From Kitasatospora sp. NBC_00240 (lineage in GTDB: Bacteria; Actinomycetota; Actinomycetes; Streptomycetales; Streptomycetaceae), in NCBI RefSeq assembly GCF_026342405.1, contig NZ_JAPEMU010000001.1:7936001-8000000 (forward strand): a DNA stretch of 64,000 nucleotides, written 5' to 3'. Shown piece after piece: positions 41,142 through 49,421 of the stretch. The notes under the pieces are model-generated. The model had not been told where the DNA came from and did not search any database. It saw only the letters and a program-made list of their open reading frames with translations. Position 1 is the stretch's first letter. Each line of letters begins with the position of its first letter. The position numbers and the translations under genes were made by a program.

Positions 41142-42146
41142 TCAGGCCTTCCCGGGCGCCGGCACCAGGGTGTTCTCGCCGGCGCGTCCCGCGGCGAAGT
41201 CCTCGACGTTCTGCCGGGTGGCCTCGATGATCTGGCCGACCGCCGTCCGGGTGAAGTACGCCTGGTGCGAGGTGACCAGCACCTGGGGGAAGGTCATCAG
41301 CCGGGCCAGCACGTCGTCGTCGATCCCCTCCACCGAGCGGTCGAAGAAGAAGACGCCGGTCTCCTCCTCGTAGACGTCCAGGCCGACCCCGGAGAGCCGG
41401 CCGGAGCGCAGGGTCTCGACCAGGGCGGCGGTGTCGACCAGGCCGCCCCGGCTGGAGTTGACCAGGATGGCGTCGTCCTTCATGACGGCGAGGGCGTCGG
41501 CGTCGATCAGGTGGTGGGTGGCGGGGAGCAGCGGCACGTGCAGGCTGATCAGGTCGCTGCGGGCGAGCAGTTCCTCACGCTCGACGTACTCCATGCCGAG
41601 GTCCAGGCAGTGCGGGTTGGGTGCGATGTCCCAGCCCAGCAGCTGGGTGCCGAAGCCGTGCGCGATCCGGGTGAAGCATTCGCCGATCTTGCCGGTGCCG
41701 ACCACGCCGACGGTCATGCCGTGGATGTCGCGCCCCATCAGCCCGTCGAGGCGGAAGTCGAACTCGCGGGAGCGGCCGGCGGCCCGGACCAGCCGGCGGT
41801 TGACGGCCAGCGCGAGGGTCCACGCGTGTTCAGCAACGGCGAAAGGGCTGTAGTAGGAGACCCGGGCCACCGTGAGGCCCAGCTCGGCAGCGGCGTCCAG
41901 GTCGATGTTGTTGAAGCCGGTGGAGCGCTGGGCGATCAGCTTGGTGCCGCCGGCGGCGAGGACCGCGAGGGTCTCGGCGTCCAGGACGTCGTTGACGCTG
42001 CTGCTGACCACCGGGTGGCCGACGGCGAGCGGGGCGGTGTCGTGGTTGAGGAACACGTCCAGGCTGCGCAGGGCGTGGCGGCCCTCGAAGGCTGCGGCCA
42101 GCAGCGGCCGCTCGTCGGCCTGCACGCCGTAGGCGAGGATCTCCAT
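41142..42146 (-). CDS. D-isomer 2-hydroxyacid dehydrogenase (D-lactate dehydrogenase type)
   Basis: The 334-residue protein has an NAD fold GMTVGVVGTGKIGECFTRIAHGFG (~145-165), catalytic Arg in VNSSRGGLVDTAAL (~235), catalytic Glu in GLDVYEEE (~263) and catalytic His in VTSHQAYFT (~297). The IAQRSTGFNNIDL and SLHVPLLPATHHLI segments match fermentative D-lactate dehydrogenases more than glyoxylate or phosphoglycerate members. It reduces pyruvate-like 2-ketoacids with NADH. ATG 42146 lies 11 nt from GGAAGG. Confidence 0.9.
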   Translation of the reverse strand: MEILAYGVQADERPLLAAAFEGRHALRSLDVFLNHDTAPLAVGHPVVSSSVNDVLDAETLAVLAAGGTKLIAQRSTGFNNIDLDAAAELGLTVARVSYYSPFAVAEHAWTLALAVNRRLVRAAGRSREFDFRLDGLMGRDIHGMTVGVVGTGKIGECFTRIAHGFGTQLLGWDIAPNPHCLDLGMEYVEREELLARSDLISLHVPLLPATHHLIDADALAVMKDDAILVNSSRGGLVDTAALVETLRSGRLSGVGLDVYEEETGVFFFDRSVEGIDDDVLARLMTFPQVLVTSHQAYFTRTAVGQIIEATRQNVEDFAAGRAGENTLVPAPGKA

Positions 42147-42634
42147 GGGGTCGGTACCTTCCGGTCGTGGTCTGGTGCCACCGGCCACGCTAACGGCCCG
42201 CGGTGGACGGGTCGCCGTGCGGCGCGCGGGCCCGGGCCGCGGCATCGCGCCATCCGTGGCGGGTGAGGGCCGTCACTGCTTCGCGGCCCGGCCGGAAGAT
42301 CTTCACCAGGTGATCGTTTCGGTGCAAGATCCTCACATCGATCGGCCGATATGCCGGAAAGTCCGAAGATTTTCCCCCAGGTCGGCATTCGGCCCTCCGG
42401 TGCCGATTGTCCGGAAATCAGGGCAACCCCGGGTACCCCGCCGATCGGCCGTTCCCCGGCCCCTGGACGGCCTGTGAGGATGTGGACAGGCGGAGTGATC
42501 ATGAACTCCGCCGGGAGCGGCCCGTCAGCCTGGCTGCCGCCGACGGGATCTGACACTCCGTCGGCCCATCGATCAAGCACGTTTCACCGCGCGTGTCCCG
42601 CCACCCCTGGGAGCGCGTAGGAGGGGGTCCATCC
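42147..42634. promoter_or_regulatory. Divergent region upstream of melC1 and the dehydrogenase
   Basis: This 488-nt region holds both promoters. A patch at about 42320-42420 is relatively AT-rich with several short inverted repeats (ATCGGCCGAT at about 42343; TCCGGA strings). No gene is seen. Confidence 0.45.
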
Positions 42635-43027
42635 ATGTCCCAGGTCACCCATGCCTCGGAACTGACACGACGACGCATGCTGCAGGGCGCGGCCGTCGCC
42701 CTGACGGCGGCGGCCGGCACGGTGGTGCTCGGCGTCACCGGACCTGCCGGGGGGCAGGCCACCGCCGCCGGCCCGGAGGCGTCCGACGAGTTCGACGAGG
42801 TCTTCAAGGGCCGCCGGATCCAGGGCCGGCCGGTGCAGGGCGGCGGTCACCACCACACCGCCGGCTACACCGTGCTGGTGGACGGCGAGGAGCTGCACAT
42901 GATGCGCAACGCCGACGGCACCTGGATCAGCGTCGTCAACCACTATCAGACGTACCCCACGCCGCGCTCGCTCGCCCGCGCCGCCGTGCAGGAGCTCCAG
43001 GGCGCCACGCTCGTCCCGCTCGCCTGA
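42635..43027 (+). CDS. melC1: Tyrosinase copper chaperone / secretion cofactor
   Basis: The 130-residue protein carries a twin-arginine signal (TRRRMLQGAAVALTAAAGTVVL). Its mature domain matches the caddie protein that binds apo-tyrosinase: GRRIQGRPVQGGGHHH, YTVLVDGEELHMMRNADGTW and NHYQTYPTPRSLARAAV. It delivers copper and drags the signal-less tyrosinase through Tat; a Tyr in the NHYQTYPTP loop enters the enzyme active site in known structures. AGGAGG lies 10 nt before ATG 42635. The tyrosinase gene follows after 49 nt. Confidence 0.95.
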   Translation: MSQVTHASELTRRRMLQGAAVALTAAAGTVVLGVTGPAGGQATAAGPEASDEFDEVFKGRRIQGRPVQGGGHHHTAGYTVLVDGEELHMMRNADGTWISVVNHYQTYPTPRSLARAAVQELQGATLVPLA

Positions 43028-43076
43028 CGTCCGCAGCTCCGCATGTCAACGTATCGATTCGTACCGAGGGGGACTC

Positions 43077-43904
43077 ATGGCAGTCCGTAAGAACCAGGCG
43101 AGCCTGACGGCCAAGGAGAAGCGGGACTTCGTGGGCGCCGTGCTCGCGCTCAAGCGGGCCGGGCGCTACGACGCCTTCGTCAGCACGCACAACGCGTTCA
43201 TCATCAGCGACACCGACAACGGGGAGCGGGTCGGCCACCGGTCGCCGTCCTTCCTGCCCTGGCACCGCAGGTTCCTGCTGCAGTTCGAGCAGGCCCTGCA
43301 GAGCGTGGACCCGAACGTCACCCTGCCCTACTGGGACTGGACGGCCGACCGCACCGCCACCGCCTCGATCTGGGACGCCGCGTTCCTGGGCGGCAACGGC
43401 CGCAGCAGCGACGGCCAGGTGACCACCGGCCCGTTCGCCTTCGGCGCCGGCGGGTGGACGCTGAACGTGCGCCCGGACAGCCGGACCTACCTGCGGCGTG
43501 CACTGGGCAGCGCGGTCGCCGCGCTGCCGACCCGGGCGGAGGCGGAGTCCGTGCTGGCGATCCAGACCTACGACGCCGCGCCCTGGAACAGCTCCTCGGA
43601 GGGCTTCCGCAACAATCTGGAGGGCTGGCGCGGGGTCAACCTGCACAACCGGGTGCACGTGTGGGTGGGCGGTCACATGACCACCGGCATGTCGCCCAAC
43701 GACCCGGTGTTCTGGCTGCACCACTGCTTCATCGACAAGCTGTGGGCCGAGTGGCAGCGCCGCCACCCCGGGCAGGGGTACCTGCCCGCGGCCGGCACCG
43801 CGAACGTGGTCGACCTCGGCGAGACCATGAAGCCGTGGAACGACACCACCCCCGCGGACATGCTCGACCACACCCGCCACTACACGTACGACACCGGCTT
43901 CTGA
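43077..43904 (+). CDS. melC2: Tyrosinase
   Basis: The 275-residue type 3 copper oxidase has CuA ligands H38, H54 and H63 and CuB ligands H190, H194 and H216, the same numbering as streptomycete tyrosinases of known structure. It oxidises tyrosine to DOPA and dopaquinone, giving melanin. It has no signal of its own and relies on MelC1. It sits downstream in the melC operon; GGGGG precedes ATG 43077. A 19-bp hairpin follows. Confidence 0.97.
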   Translation: MAVRKNQASLTAKEKRDFVGAVLALKRAGRYDAFVSTHNAFIISDTDNGERVGHRSPSFLPWHRRFLLQFEQALQSVDPNVTLPYWDWTADRTATASIWDAAFLGGNGRSSDGQVTTGPFAFGAGGWTLNVRPDSRTYLRRALGSAVAALPTRAEAESVLAIQTYDAAPWNSSSEGFRNNLEGWRGVNLHNRVHVWVGGHMTTGMSPNDPVFWLHHCFIDKLWAEWQRRHPGQGYLPAAGTANVVDLGETMKPWNDTTPADMLDHTRHYTYDTGF

Positions 43905-43934
43905 GGCCGGACTCCCGGGGCGCGCGCCCGGGGA

Positions 43935-43974
43935 ACGGCTGCGGCCCCGGGTGAGCACCCGGGGCCGCAGCCGT
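43935..43974. terminator. 19-bp hairpin between melC2 and pfkA
   Basis: Arms 43935-43953 and 43956-43974 are perfectly complementary with a 2-nt centre (the closing pair must open). It sits between convergent genes. Confidence 0.8.
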
Positions 43975-43996
43975 GTGGACGTGGACGTGCCTGCCG

Positions 43997-45022
43997 TCAG
44001 ATGACGGTCTCGGCCTCCAGGTAGCGCTCGGCCGGGACGGTCTTCAGCTCGGCGACCGCCTCGGCCAGCGGCACCAGGTTGATCGCGGTGCCCTGGAGGG
44101 CGGTGATGTGGCCGAAGGCGCCCTTGTGGACGGCCTCGACGGCGTGCCAGCCGAAGCGGGTGGCGAGCACCCGGTCGTAGGCGGTGGGGGTGCCGCCGCG
44201 CTGGGTGTGGCCGAGGATGACCGGCTTGGCCTCCTTGCCGAGGCGGTGCTCAAGCTCGCGGGAGAGCTGGTTGGCGACACCGGTGAAGCGCTCGTGACCG
44301 TAGATGTCCTTGACGCCCTCCTCCCAGTGCATGGTGCCGGGCTCGGGCTTGGCGCCCTCGGCGCAGACCACGATCGCGAACTTCTTGTTGCGGTCGAAGC
44401 GCTCGCGGACGACCTCGGTCAGCCGGTCGATGTGGAAGGGGCGCTCGGGCACCACGATGGCGTGGGCGCCGGCGGCCATGCCCGCGTGCAGGGCGATCCA
44501 GCCGGTGTGCCGGCCCATGAGCTCGACCACCATGACGCGCTGGTGCGACTCGGCGGTGGTCTTCAGCCGGTCGAGGGCGTCGGTGGCGACCGAGACGGCC
44601 GTGTCGAAGCCGAAGGTGACGTCGGTGCAGGCGATGTCGTTGTCGATGGTCTTCGGCACGCCGACCACCGGCAGCCCGCCGTCGCTCATCAGCTTGGCGG
44701 CCTTGAGGGTGCCCTCGCCGCCGATCGGGATGACCGCGTCGATCCCGAGGTCCTCGCAGTACTTCTTGGCGCGCTCCACGCCGTCGCGCAGGTGGCTGGG
44801 CTGGACCCGCGAGGAGCCGAGGATCGTCCCGCCCTGGGCGAGGATGCCGCTCACCGAGTCGAGCGTCAGGGGGCGGTGGACGCCCTCCAGAAGTCCGCGC
44901 CAGCCGTCCTGGAAACCGATGATCTCGTCGCCGTGGTCGACCACCCCCCGGTGGACCACTGAGCGGATCACAGCGTTCAGGCCGGGGCAGTCACCGCCGC
45001 TGGTCAGCACACCAATACGCAT
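43997..45022 (-). CDS. pfkA: ATP-dependent 6-phosphofructokinase
   Basis: The 341-residue glycolytic kinase makes fructose 1,6-bisphosphate. It reads MRIGVLTSGGDCPGLNAVIR, GGEGTLKAAKL (Gly after the acidic residue favours ATP over pyrophosphate as donor), the catalytic PKTIDNDI loop and MGRHTGWIALHAG. The length and extra loops match the actinobacterial group III enzymes. ATG 45022 has GGGAG upstream; an ATG 19 codons earlier gives unconserved sequence. Confidence 0.95.
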   Translation of the reverse strand: MRIGVLTSGGDCPGLNAVIRSVVHRGVVDHGDEIIGFQDGWRGLLEGVHRPLTLDSVSGILAQGGTILGSSRVQPSHLRDGVERAKKYCEDLGIDAVIPIGGEGTLKAAKLMSDGGLPVVGVPKTIDNDIACTDVTFGFDTAVSVATDALDRLKTTAESHQRVMVVELMGRHTGWIALHAGMAAGAHAIVVPERPFHIDRLTEVVRERFDRNKKFAIVVCAEGAKPEPGTMHWEEGVKDIYGHERFTGVANQLSRELEHRLGKEAKPVILGHTQRGGTPTAYDRVLATRFGWHAVEAVHKGAFGHITALQGTAINLVPLAEAVAELKTVPAERYLEAETVI

Positions 45023-45371
45023 TGCTTTGCAACTCCCGAGCAGAACCGAGGAACGGCCGGACCACCAGGCTGGGACCACGCCGACACCGTAGCGGCCCGC
45101 TCCCGCGCCGGGGTGGCGTGGAGATGACCGTGGGGTGAAGCGCTGATCGGATCGAACATTTCTGCTCGGATCCGACCATGAGGTCGAGCATATAGCGGGC
45201 CCCTGTGTCCGGCCGGACAGGAACCGACACGGCAGCGGCGCCGTCGGCGCTGCCGTGGAATGCAGCCGGCTGCCGAGGAGGGTGTGCGGCCAGCGTTCCT
45301 ATTGTCGTACGTATTCGATTATCTGTGGACCGGGTGCCCGCGATGCGGGCACCCGGTCCGCGCCGAGGGCC
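45023..45371. other. pfkA upstream region
   Basis: The 349 nt holds the pfkA promoter and, at its far end, the terminator of gatD (45327-45359). A TTTCTGCTCGGATC-type patch near 45160 is the most AT-rich part. No gene is seen. Confidence 0.45.
45327..45359 (-). terminator. 15-bp perfect hairpin after gatD
   Basis: Arms 45327-45341 and 45345-45359 pair with loop GAT, 12 nt past the gatD stop. Confidence 0.85.
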
Positions 45372-46100
45372 TCAGGCGGGCTGGCGGGAGGCGGCGATCC
45401 GCTCCGCGCGCAGCGCGTCGTACCAGGTGGTGTCGGCCGGCGGCAGGGCGTTCACGTCCAGCGCCAGCTTGATCAGCATGTCCGCCACCGCGGGGTTGCG
45501 GGCCATCACCGGGCCGTGCAGGTAGGTGCCGAAGACGGTGTCCCGCCAAGCGCCCTCGGTGCCGTCGCCGGTCCCGTTGCCGCCGCCGACGGTCACCGTC
45601 GCGAGCGGTGAGACGCCCTGGCCGAGGTGGGTGATGCCCTGGTGGTTCTCGAAACCGGTCAGCTGGGGCAGGCCGAGCCGCGGGTCCACGTCGGCGAGCA
45701 CGTCGCCGACGTTGCGGGCGCCCTCACCGCGGGTGCTCCAGACGTCGAGCAGACCGAGGCCCGGCTCGCGCTCGCCGAGGTCGTTGATGAACTCGTGGCC
45801 GAGGATCTGGTACCCGGCGCAGACCGAGAAGATGATCGCGCCGTTCTCGGAGGCCCGGACCAGCCCGGTGTCCTGGCGCAGCCGCTCGGCGGCGAGGCGC
45901 TGCGGGCGGTCCTCGCCGCCGCCGATGAGATAGATGTCACCACTGGTGGGCACCGACTGGTCGGACCGGACGTCGATCCGGGTCACGTTCAGGCCGCGCT
46001 GGCGGGCCCGGCGCTCCACGACCAGGGCGTTGCCCCGGTCGCCGTAGGTGCTGAGGAGGTCCGGGTAGACCCAGACCAGCCGCAGGCTGCTCTCACTCAT
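45372..46100 (-). CDS. gatD: Lipid II isoglutaminyl synthase, glutaminase subunit
   Basis: The 242-residue class I glutamine amidotransferase has nucleophile C94 (AIIFSVCAGYQILG) and catalytic His in FGTYLHGPVMARNP (H195). GatD releases ammonia from glutamine for MurT, which amidates the D-Glu of lipid II. With ATG 46100 the Cys falls at position 94, the number used for S. aureus GatD, and the sequence from SLRLVWVYPDLLSTYGDRGNA matches the family start. An in-frame ATG at 46139 overlapping the murT stop (TGATG) would add 13 unconserved residues. Confidence 0.93.
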   Translation of the reverse strand: MSESSLRLVWVYPDLLSTYGDRGNALVVERRARQRGLNVTRIDVRSDQSVPTSGDIYLIGGGEDRPQRLAAERLRQDTGLVRASENGAIIFSVCAGYQILGHEFINDLGEREPGLGLLDVWSTRGEGARNVGDVLADVDPRLGLPQLTGFENHQGITHLGQGVSPLATVTVGGGNGTGDGTEGAWRDTVFGTYLHGPVMARNPAVADMLIKLALDVNALPPADTTWYDALRAERIAASRQPA

Positions 46101-46138
46101 CCTCGAAGACCTTCCGTTGGGCGTTCCTGGAGTCGTCA

Positions 46139-47401
46139 TCAGCCCGCCACGACCTTCCTGAGCTGCTGGAAAGCGGTGTAGTTGGCGATCGCCTCGATCC
46201 GCCCGGGGGGTGCCATCCGGACGGCCTGCTCCAGCGAGTCCACCACGTGGAACTGCAGCCCGGCCACCTCCAGCCGCACCGCGAGGTCCAGCTTGCGCTG
46301 GCCCATCACGAACACCGGGTGCCCGGAGAGCCGCTCGTAGTCCACGTCCCACAGCCACGAGGTGTCGGTGCCGTCCGCGTCCATCGCGTTGACCGAGAGG
46401 ATCACCGGCGTGGGCGGACCGTCGATCAGCGAGAAGGTCTCCAGCCAGCCGGCCGGGTTCTTCGCCAGCAGCAGCCGGATGTCACGGCCCTGGTACTGGA
46501 CCACGTCGTAGCGGCCGGCCACCGCCGTCACCGCCTGCATCCGCTCCAGCGCGACCTGCGGGGCCACACCGAAGACGGCGGCCACGGCGGCCGAGCTGGT
46601 GGCGTTGGCCAGGTTGGCCCGGCCGGGCAGCTGCAGCTGGATCGGCCAGGCGCCGCGCTGCGGGTCCACCACGTGGGTGCCCTGCAGCGCCCAGTGCGGG
46701 TTGGGCCGGCGGAAGCCGCAGTCCTGGCAGAACCAGTCGTCCCCGGGGCGCTGCATCACGCCGCCGCAGGCGGGGCAGGACCAGGCGTCCTCCTTCCAGG
46801 CCTGTCCGGCGGCCACCCAGACCACCTTCTTGCAGGAGGACGCGGCCCAGGTCACCAGCGGGTCGTCCGCGTTGGCGATGATCACGGCCTCGGAGTCCTT
46901 GAGGCCCTCGCGCCACTTCTCGGCCATCATCCGGGTCTCGGCCGCGCGGTCGAGCTGGTCGCGGGAGAGGTTGAGCAGCGCGATCGCCTTCGGGCGGGTG
47001 TCGCGGGCGACGCCGGCCAGGTACTTCTCGTCGACCTCGATCACGCCGAACCTGGCGTCCGAGCCGCCCGCCAGCGCGGAGGTGATGCCGGCGGGCATGT
47101 TGGCGCCGAGCGCGTTGGACACCACCGGGCCGGCGGCCCGCAGTGCCTCGGCGATCAGGCGGGTGGTGGTGGTCTTGCCGTTGGTCGCGCTGACCAGGAT
47201 GACGTCGAGGTGGTCGGCGAGAGTGGCGAGCAGATCGGGGTCGAGCCTGAGGGCGATCTTGCCGCCGATCACCGAACCGCTGCCGCGGCCGGCCTTGCGC
47301 GAGACGGCGGCGGCCACTCGGCCGGCGGTGACGGCGATCTTGGCGCGGGCGGGCAGCGAGCCGTCGCGCGCGCCTGTGGCCTCCGTTTCGGTGCCTGCCA
47401 T
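46139..47401 (-). CDS. murT: Lipid II isoglutaminyl synthase, Mur-ligase-like subunit
   Basis: The 420-residue protein has a Mur ligase ATP loop VSATNGKTTTTRLIAE (~69-84). A Cys4 zinc ribbon is inserted mid-domain (CPACGG and CQDCGF, ~205-235) and a C-terminal DUF1727 domain holds the catalytic Asp region (DTSWLWDVDYERL). It activates the D-Glu carboxyl of lipid II and transfers ammonia supplied by GatD. The stop overlaps or nearly abuts gatD, so the two are coupled. Confidence 0.95.
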   Translation of the reverse strand: MAGTETEATGARDGSLPARAKIAVTAGRVAAAVSRKAGRGSGSVIGGKIALRLDPDLLATLADHLDVILVSATNGKTTTTRLIAEALRAAGPVVSNALGANMPAGITSALAGGSDARFGVIEVDEKYLAGVARDTRPKAIALLNLSRDQLDRAAETRMMAEKWREGLKDSEAVIIANADDPLVTWAASSCKKVVWVAAGQAWKEDAWSCPACGGVMQRPGDDWFCQDCGFRRPNPHWALQGTHVVDPQRGAWPIQLQLPGRANLANATSSAAVAAVFGVAPQVALERMQAVTAVAGRYDVVQYQGRDIRLLLAKNPAGWLETFSLIDGPPTPVILSVNAMDADGTDTSWLWDVDYERLSGHPVFVMGQRKLDLAVRLEVAGLQFHVVDSLEQAVRMAPPGRIEAIANYTAFQQLRKVVAG

Positions 47402-47915
47402 GCTCAGTGGTTCCTCCTTGCTGCGGCACCACCCGGGGGCCGGATAACGGACCGTCGGGCGGCGGGGACGGGGCCAGCCTACCGACTCCGCGCCCCGGCA
47501 CCGAGTCCCGCACCCCGCGCTGCCTGCCGGGATTGCCGGGACGGAGCTCTGACGGGCCCTCGGCGGGGCCCGCGGAGCGGCCTCCCGGACGAGCCGTGCA
47601 CGGACGGCACGCGGAGTTCTTGTCCTATCGCAGGACGGTGGATGCCGGGCGCCCGGTTCCCCGGCGGGCTCCGTGGGTGCCGGGGAGGCCGGACCGCCCG
47701 CCGGTGATCTGCGTCACCGTACGGCGGCGGTCGGCCCGGCCCGATGCGCCGCCGCCGCCCCGCTCCCTGGGCGGGTGCGGGGCGGCGGGCGGATCGTCCG
47801 GGTGCGACCGGTGCCGCGGGGTCGGGGCCGGGGGTCGGGTGGGGGCGGACCGGTGCCGGGTCGGGGTTGGATCGGGGGTCGGGTCGGGACCGCTCGGGGC
47901 CGGGCCGGCCAGGTG
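47402..47915. other. Intergenic region upstream of murT
   Basis: This 514-nt GC-rich region contains G-tract-rich sequence at about 47770-47900 (repeated GGTGCCGGG and GGGTCGGG strings). Open frames here are low-complexity with no ribosome sites; I accept no gene. Confidence 0.45.
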
Positions 47916-49313
47916 TCAGCGGCCGGGGCGGCCGGGCCAGGGCACGGGGAGCTCGGCGGTGGCCTCGGCCAGGTGGGCGGTGATCACCAGGGTGCCCTCC
48001 TCGACCTGGTAGTCGAGCGGGGCGGCCAGCTTGCGCATGGTGGCGATCAGCCCGGTGTTGGAGGCCTGGGTGATCGCGTAGACGGTGTCGACACCGGCCT
48101 CCAGGGCCAGCGCGGACATCCGGCGCAGCAGGTCGAGCCCGAGCCCGCGGCGCTGCCAGCCGTCCTCGACCAGGACGGCGACCTCGGCACTGTCGTCGTC
48201 CCACATCAGGTGGCCGAGCGCGACGATCCGGCCGTCGGCGGCCTCCACGGCGAGGGTCTGGCCGTGCCGGGCGTCGAGCAGGTGGTCCAGGTAGCGCTCG
48301 GCGTCCCGCACCGGCCCGTGGTAGCGCTTGCGCAGGGTGTCCGGGGAGCAGCGCCCGTGCATGGCCAGCGCGGCTTCCTTGTCGCCGGCGTCGGCCCGGC
48401 GCACGGTCAGGTCGGCCCCGGCGGGCAGGGTGAGGTGGGCCTTGACCCGGGGCACCCGGGGCCCGAGCAGGGTGTCCAGCTCCACCAGGGCCTGGGCCCG
48501 GGCGAACTCGGTCGGGGTGAAGGGCAGGTGCGGGCGGGTCAGCTCGATCAGGTCCCCCGAGGGGGCGGGCAGGCGCATCACGTGCCCGTCGACCCCGGCG
48601 GTGGCGCGCTTGCCGGCGCCGGGGAACTGCCGGATGGTGCACCGGCCGAACAGCTGCCGCAGGGCGACCGGCAGCTCGGCGGCGTCCAGCGCGGTGCGGG
48701 TCGCCAGGGCCAGTACATGGGTGGGGACGTCGACCAGGTCGTGCGCGTCGGCCGGGTCGGTCCAGATGTCGTGGCCGCCGGCCGAGGCGACCGTCCGGGT
48801 CAGCTCGGCGCGGGTGAGGGAGAGCGGGGCGCGGACGAAGAACTCGTCGACCGTCCCGGCGGGCAGCGGGTGGGACTGCATGGAGATGATGTTGACCCGC
48901 TGGTCGGCGAGGGCCGTGCACACCCGGGCCAGGCTGCCGGGGGAGTCCTCGACCGTGGTGCGCACCCGCCAGAGCGTGGTCGGCTCGAAGTCGTCCATCG
49001 GGCCGCTCCCCCCGGACGCCTCGGGGCCGGGCGGCGCGGGGGTGTCCGGCGACGGAGGTCCGTGCAGGTGGCGGTGGGCCCACCAGGTGTGGAACAGCGC
49101 CGTGGCGAGCAGGGCGCTCGCCGAGGCGGCGAGCACCAGCGGTCCGTCCGGGCCGTGCACGACGATCTTGGCCACCAGGTCGGCGGCGGTGACCGAGAGG
49201 AAGATCGCCGCGAGCTCGACGGTGTCGCGGCGCCAGCGATGGATTCGGGCGCCGCGACGCTGCGCGCGGGAGGTCGTCGGGGTGAGGGAGCGGCCGTTCG
49301 TCAGGTGGTCCAT
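47916..49313 (-). CDS. Two-TM + ACT + GNAT fusion protein
   Basis: The 465-residue frame has two predicted membrane segments (~33-52 and ~58-78) and a Pro/Gly linker. An ACT-type regulatory domain (~115-185: WRVRTTVEDSPGSLARVCTALADQRVNIISM) comes next. A linker with similarity to nothing I recognise leads to a C-terminal GNAT domain (~310-450: LTVRRADAGDKEAAL, EVAVLVEDGWQRRGLGLDLLRRM). ACT domains bind amino acids, so an amino-acid-sensing acetyltransferase is likely. ATG 49313 has no ribosome site, whereas in-frame ATG 48998 (residue 106) has GGGAG 8 nt upstream and would give a soluble ACT-GNAT protein. Confidence 0.8.
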   Translation of the reverse strand: MDHLTNGRSLTPTTSRAQRRGARIHRWRRDTVELAAIFLSVTAADLVAKIVVHGPDGPLVLAASASALLATALFHTWWAHRHLHGPPSPDTPAPPGPEASGGSGPMDDFEPTTLWRVRTTVEDSPGSLARVCTALADQRVNIISMQSHPLPAGTVDEFFVRAPLSLTRAELTRTVASAGGHDIWTDPADAHDLVDVPTHVLALATRTALDAAELPVALRQLFGRCTIRQFPGAGKRATAGVDGHVMRLPAPSGDLIELTRPHLPFTPTEFARAQALVELDTLLGPRVPRVKAHLTLPAGADLTVRRADAGDKEAALAMHGRCSPDTLRKRYHGPVRDAERYLDHLLDARHGQTLAVEAADGRIVALGHLMWDDDSAEVAVLVEDGWQRRGLGLDLLRRMSALALEAGVDTVYAITQASNTGLIATMRKLAAPLDYQVEEGTLVITAHLAEATAELPVPWPGRPGR

Positions 49314-49421
49314 GCCATGATGCTGCCGCGCCGGTGTTTCACGATCACGAATCCCCCGTGACCTGTGGGTTAATGTCTCGTCGAACCATTCGTACGCGCA
49401 TTCCCCCGGCGCCGCCCGGAT

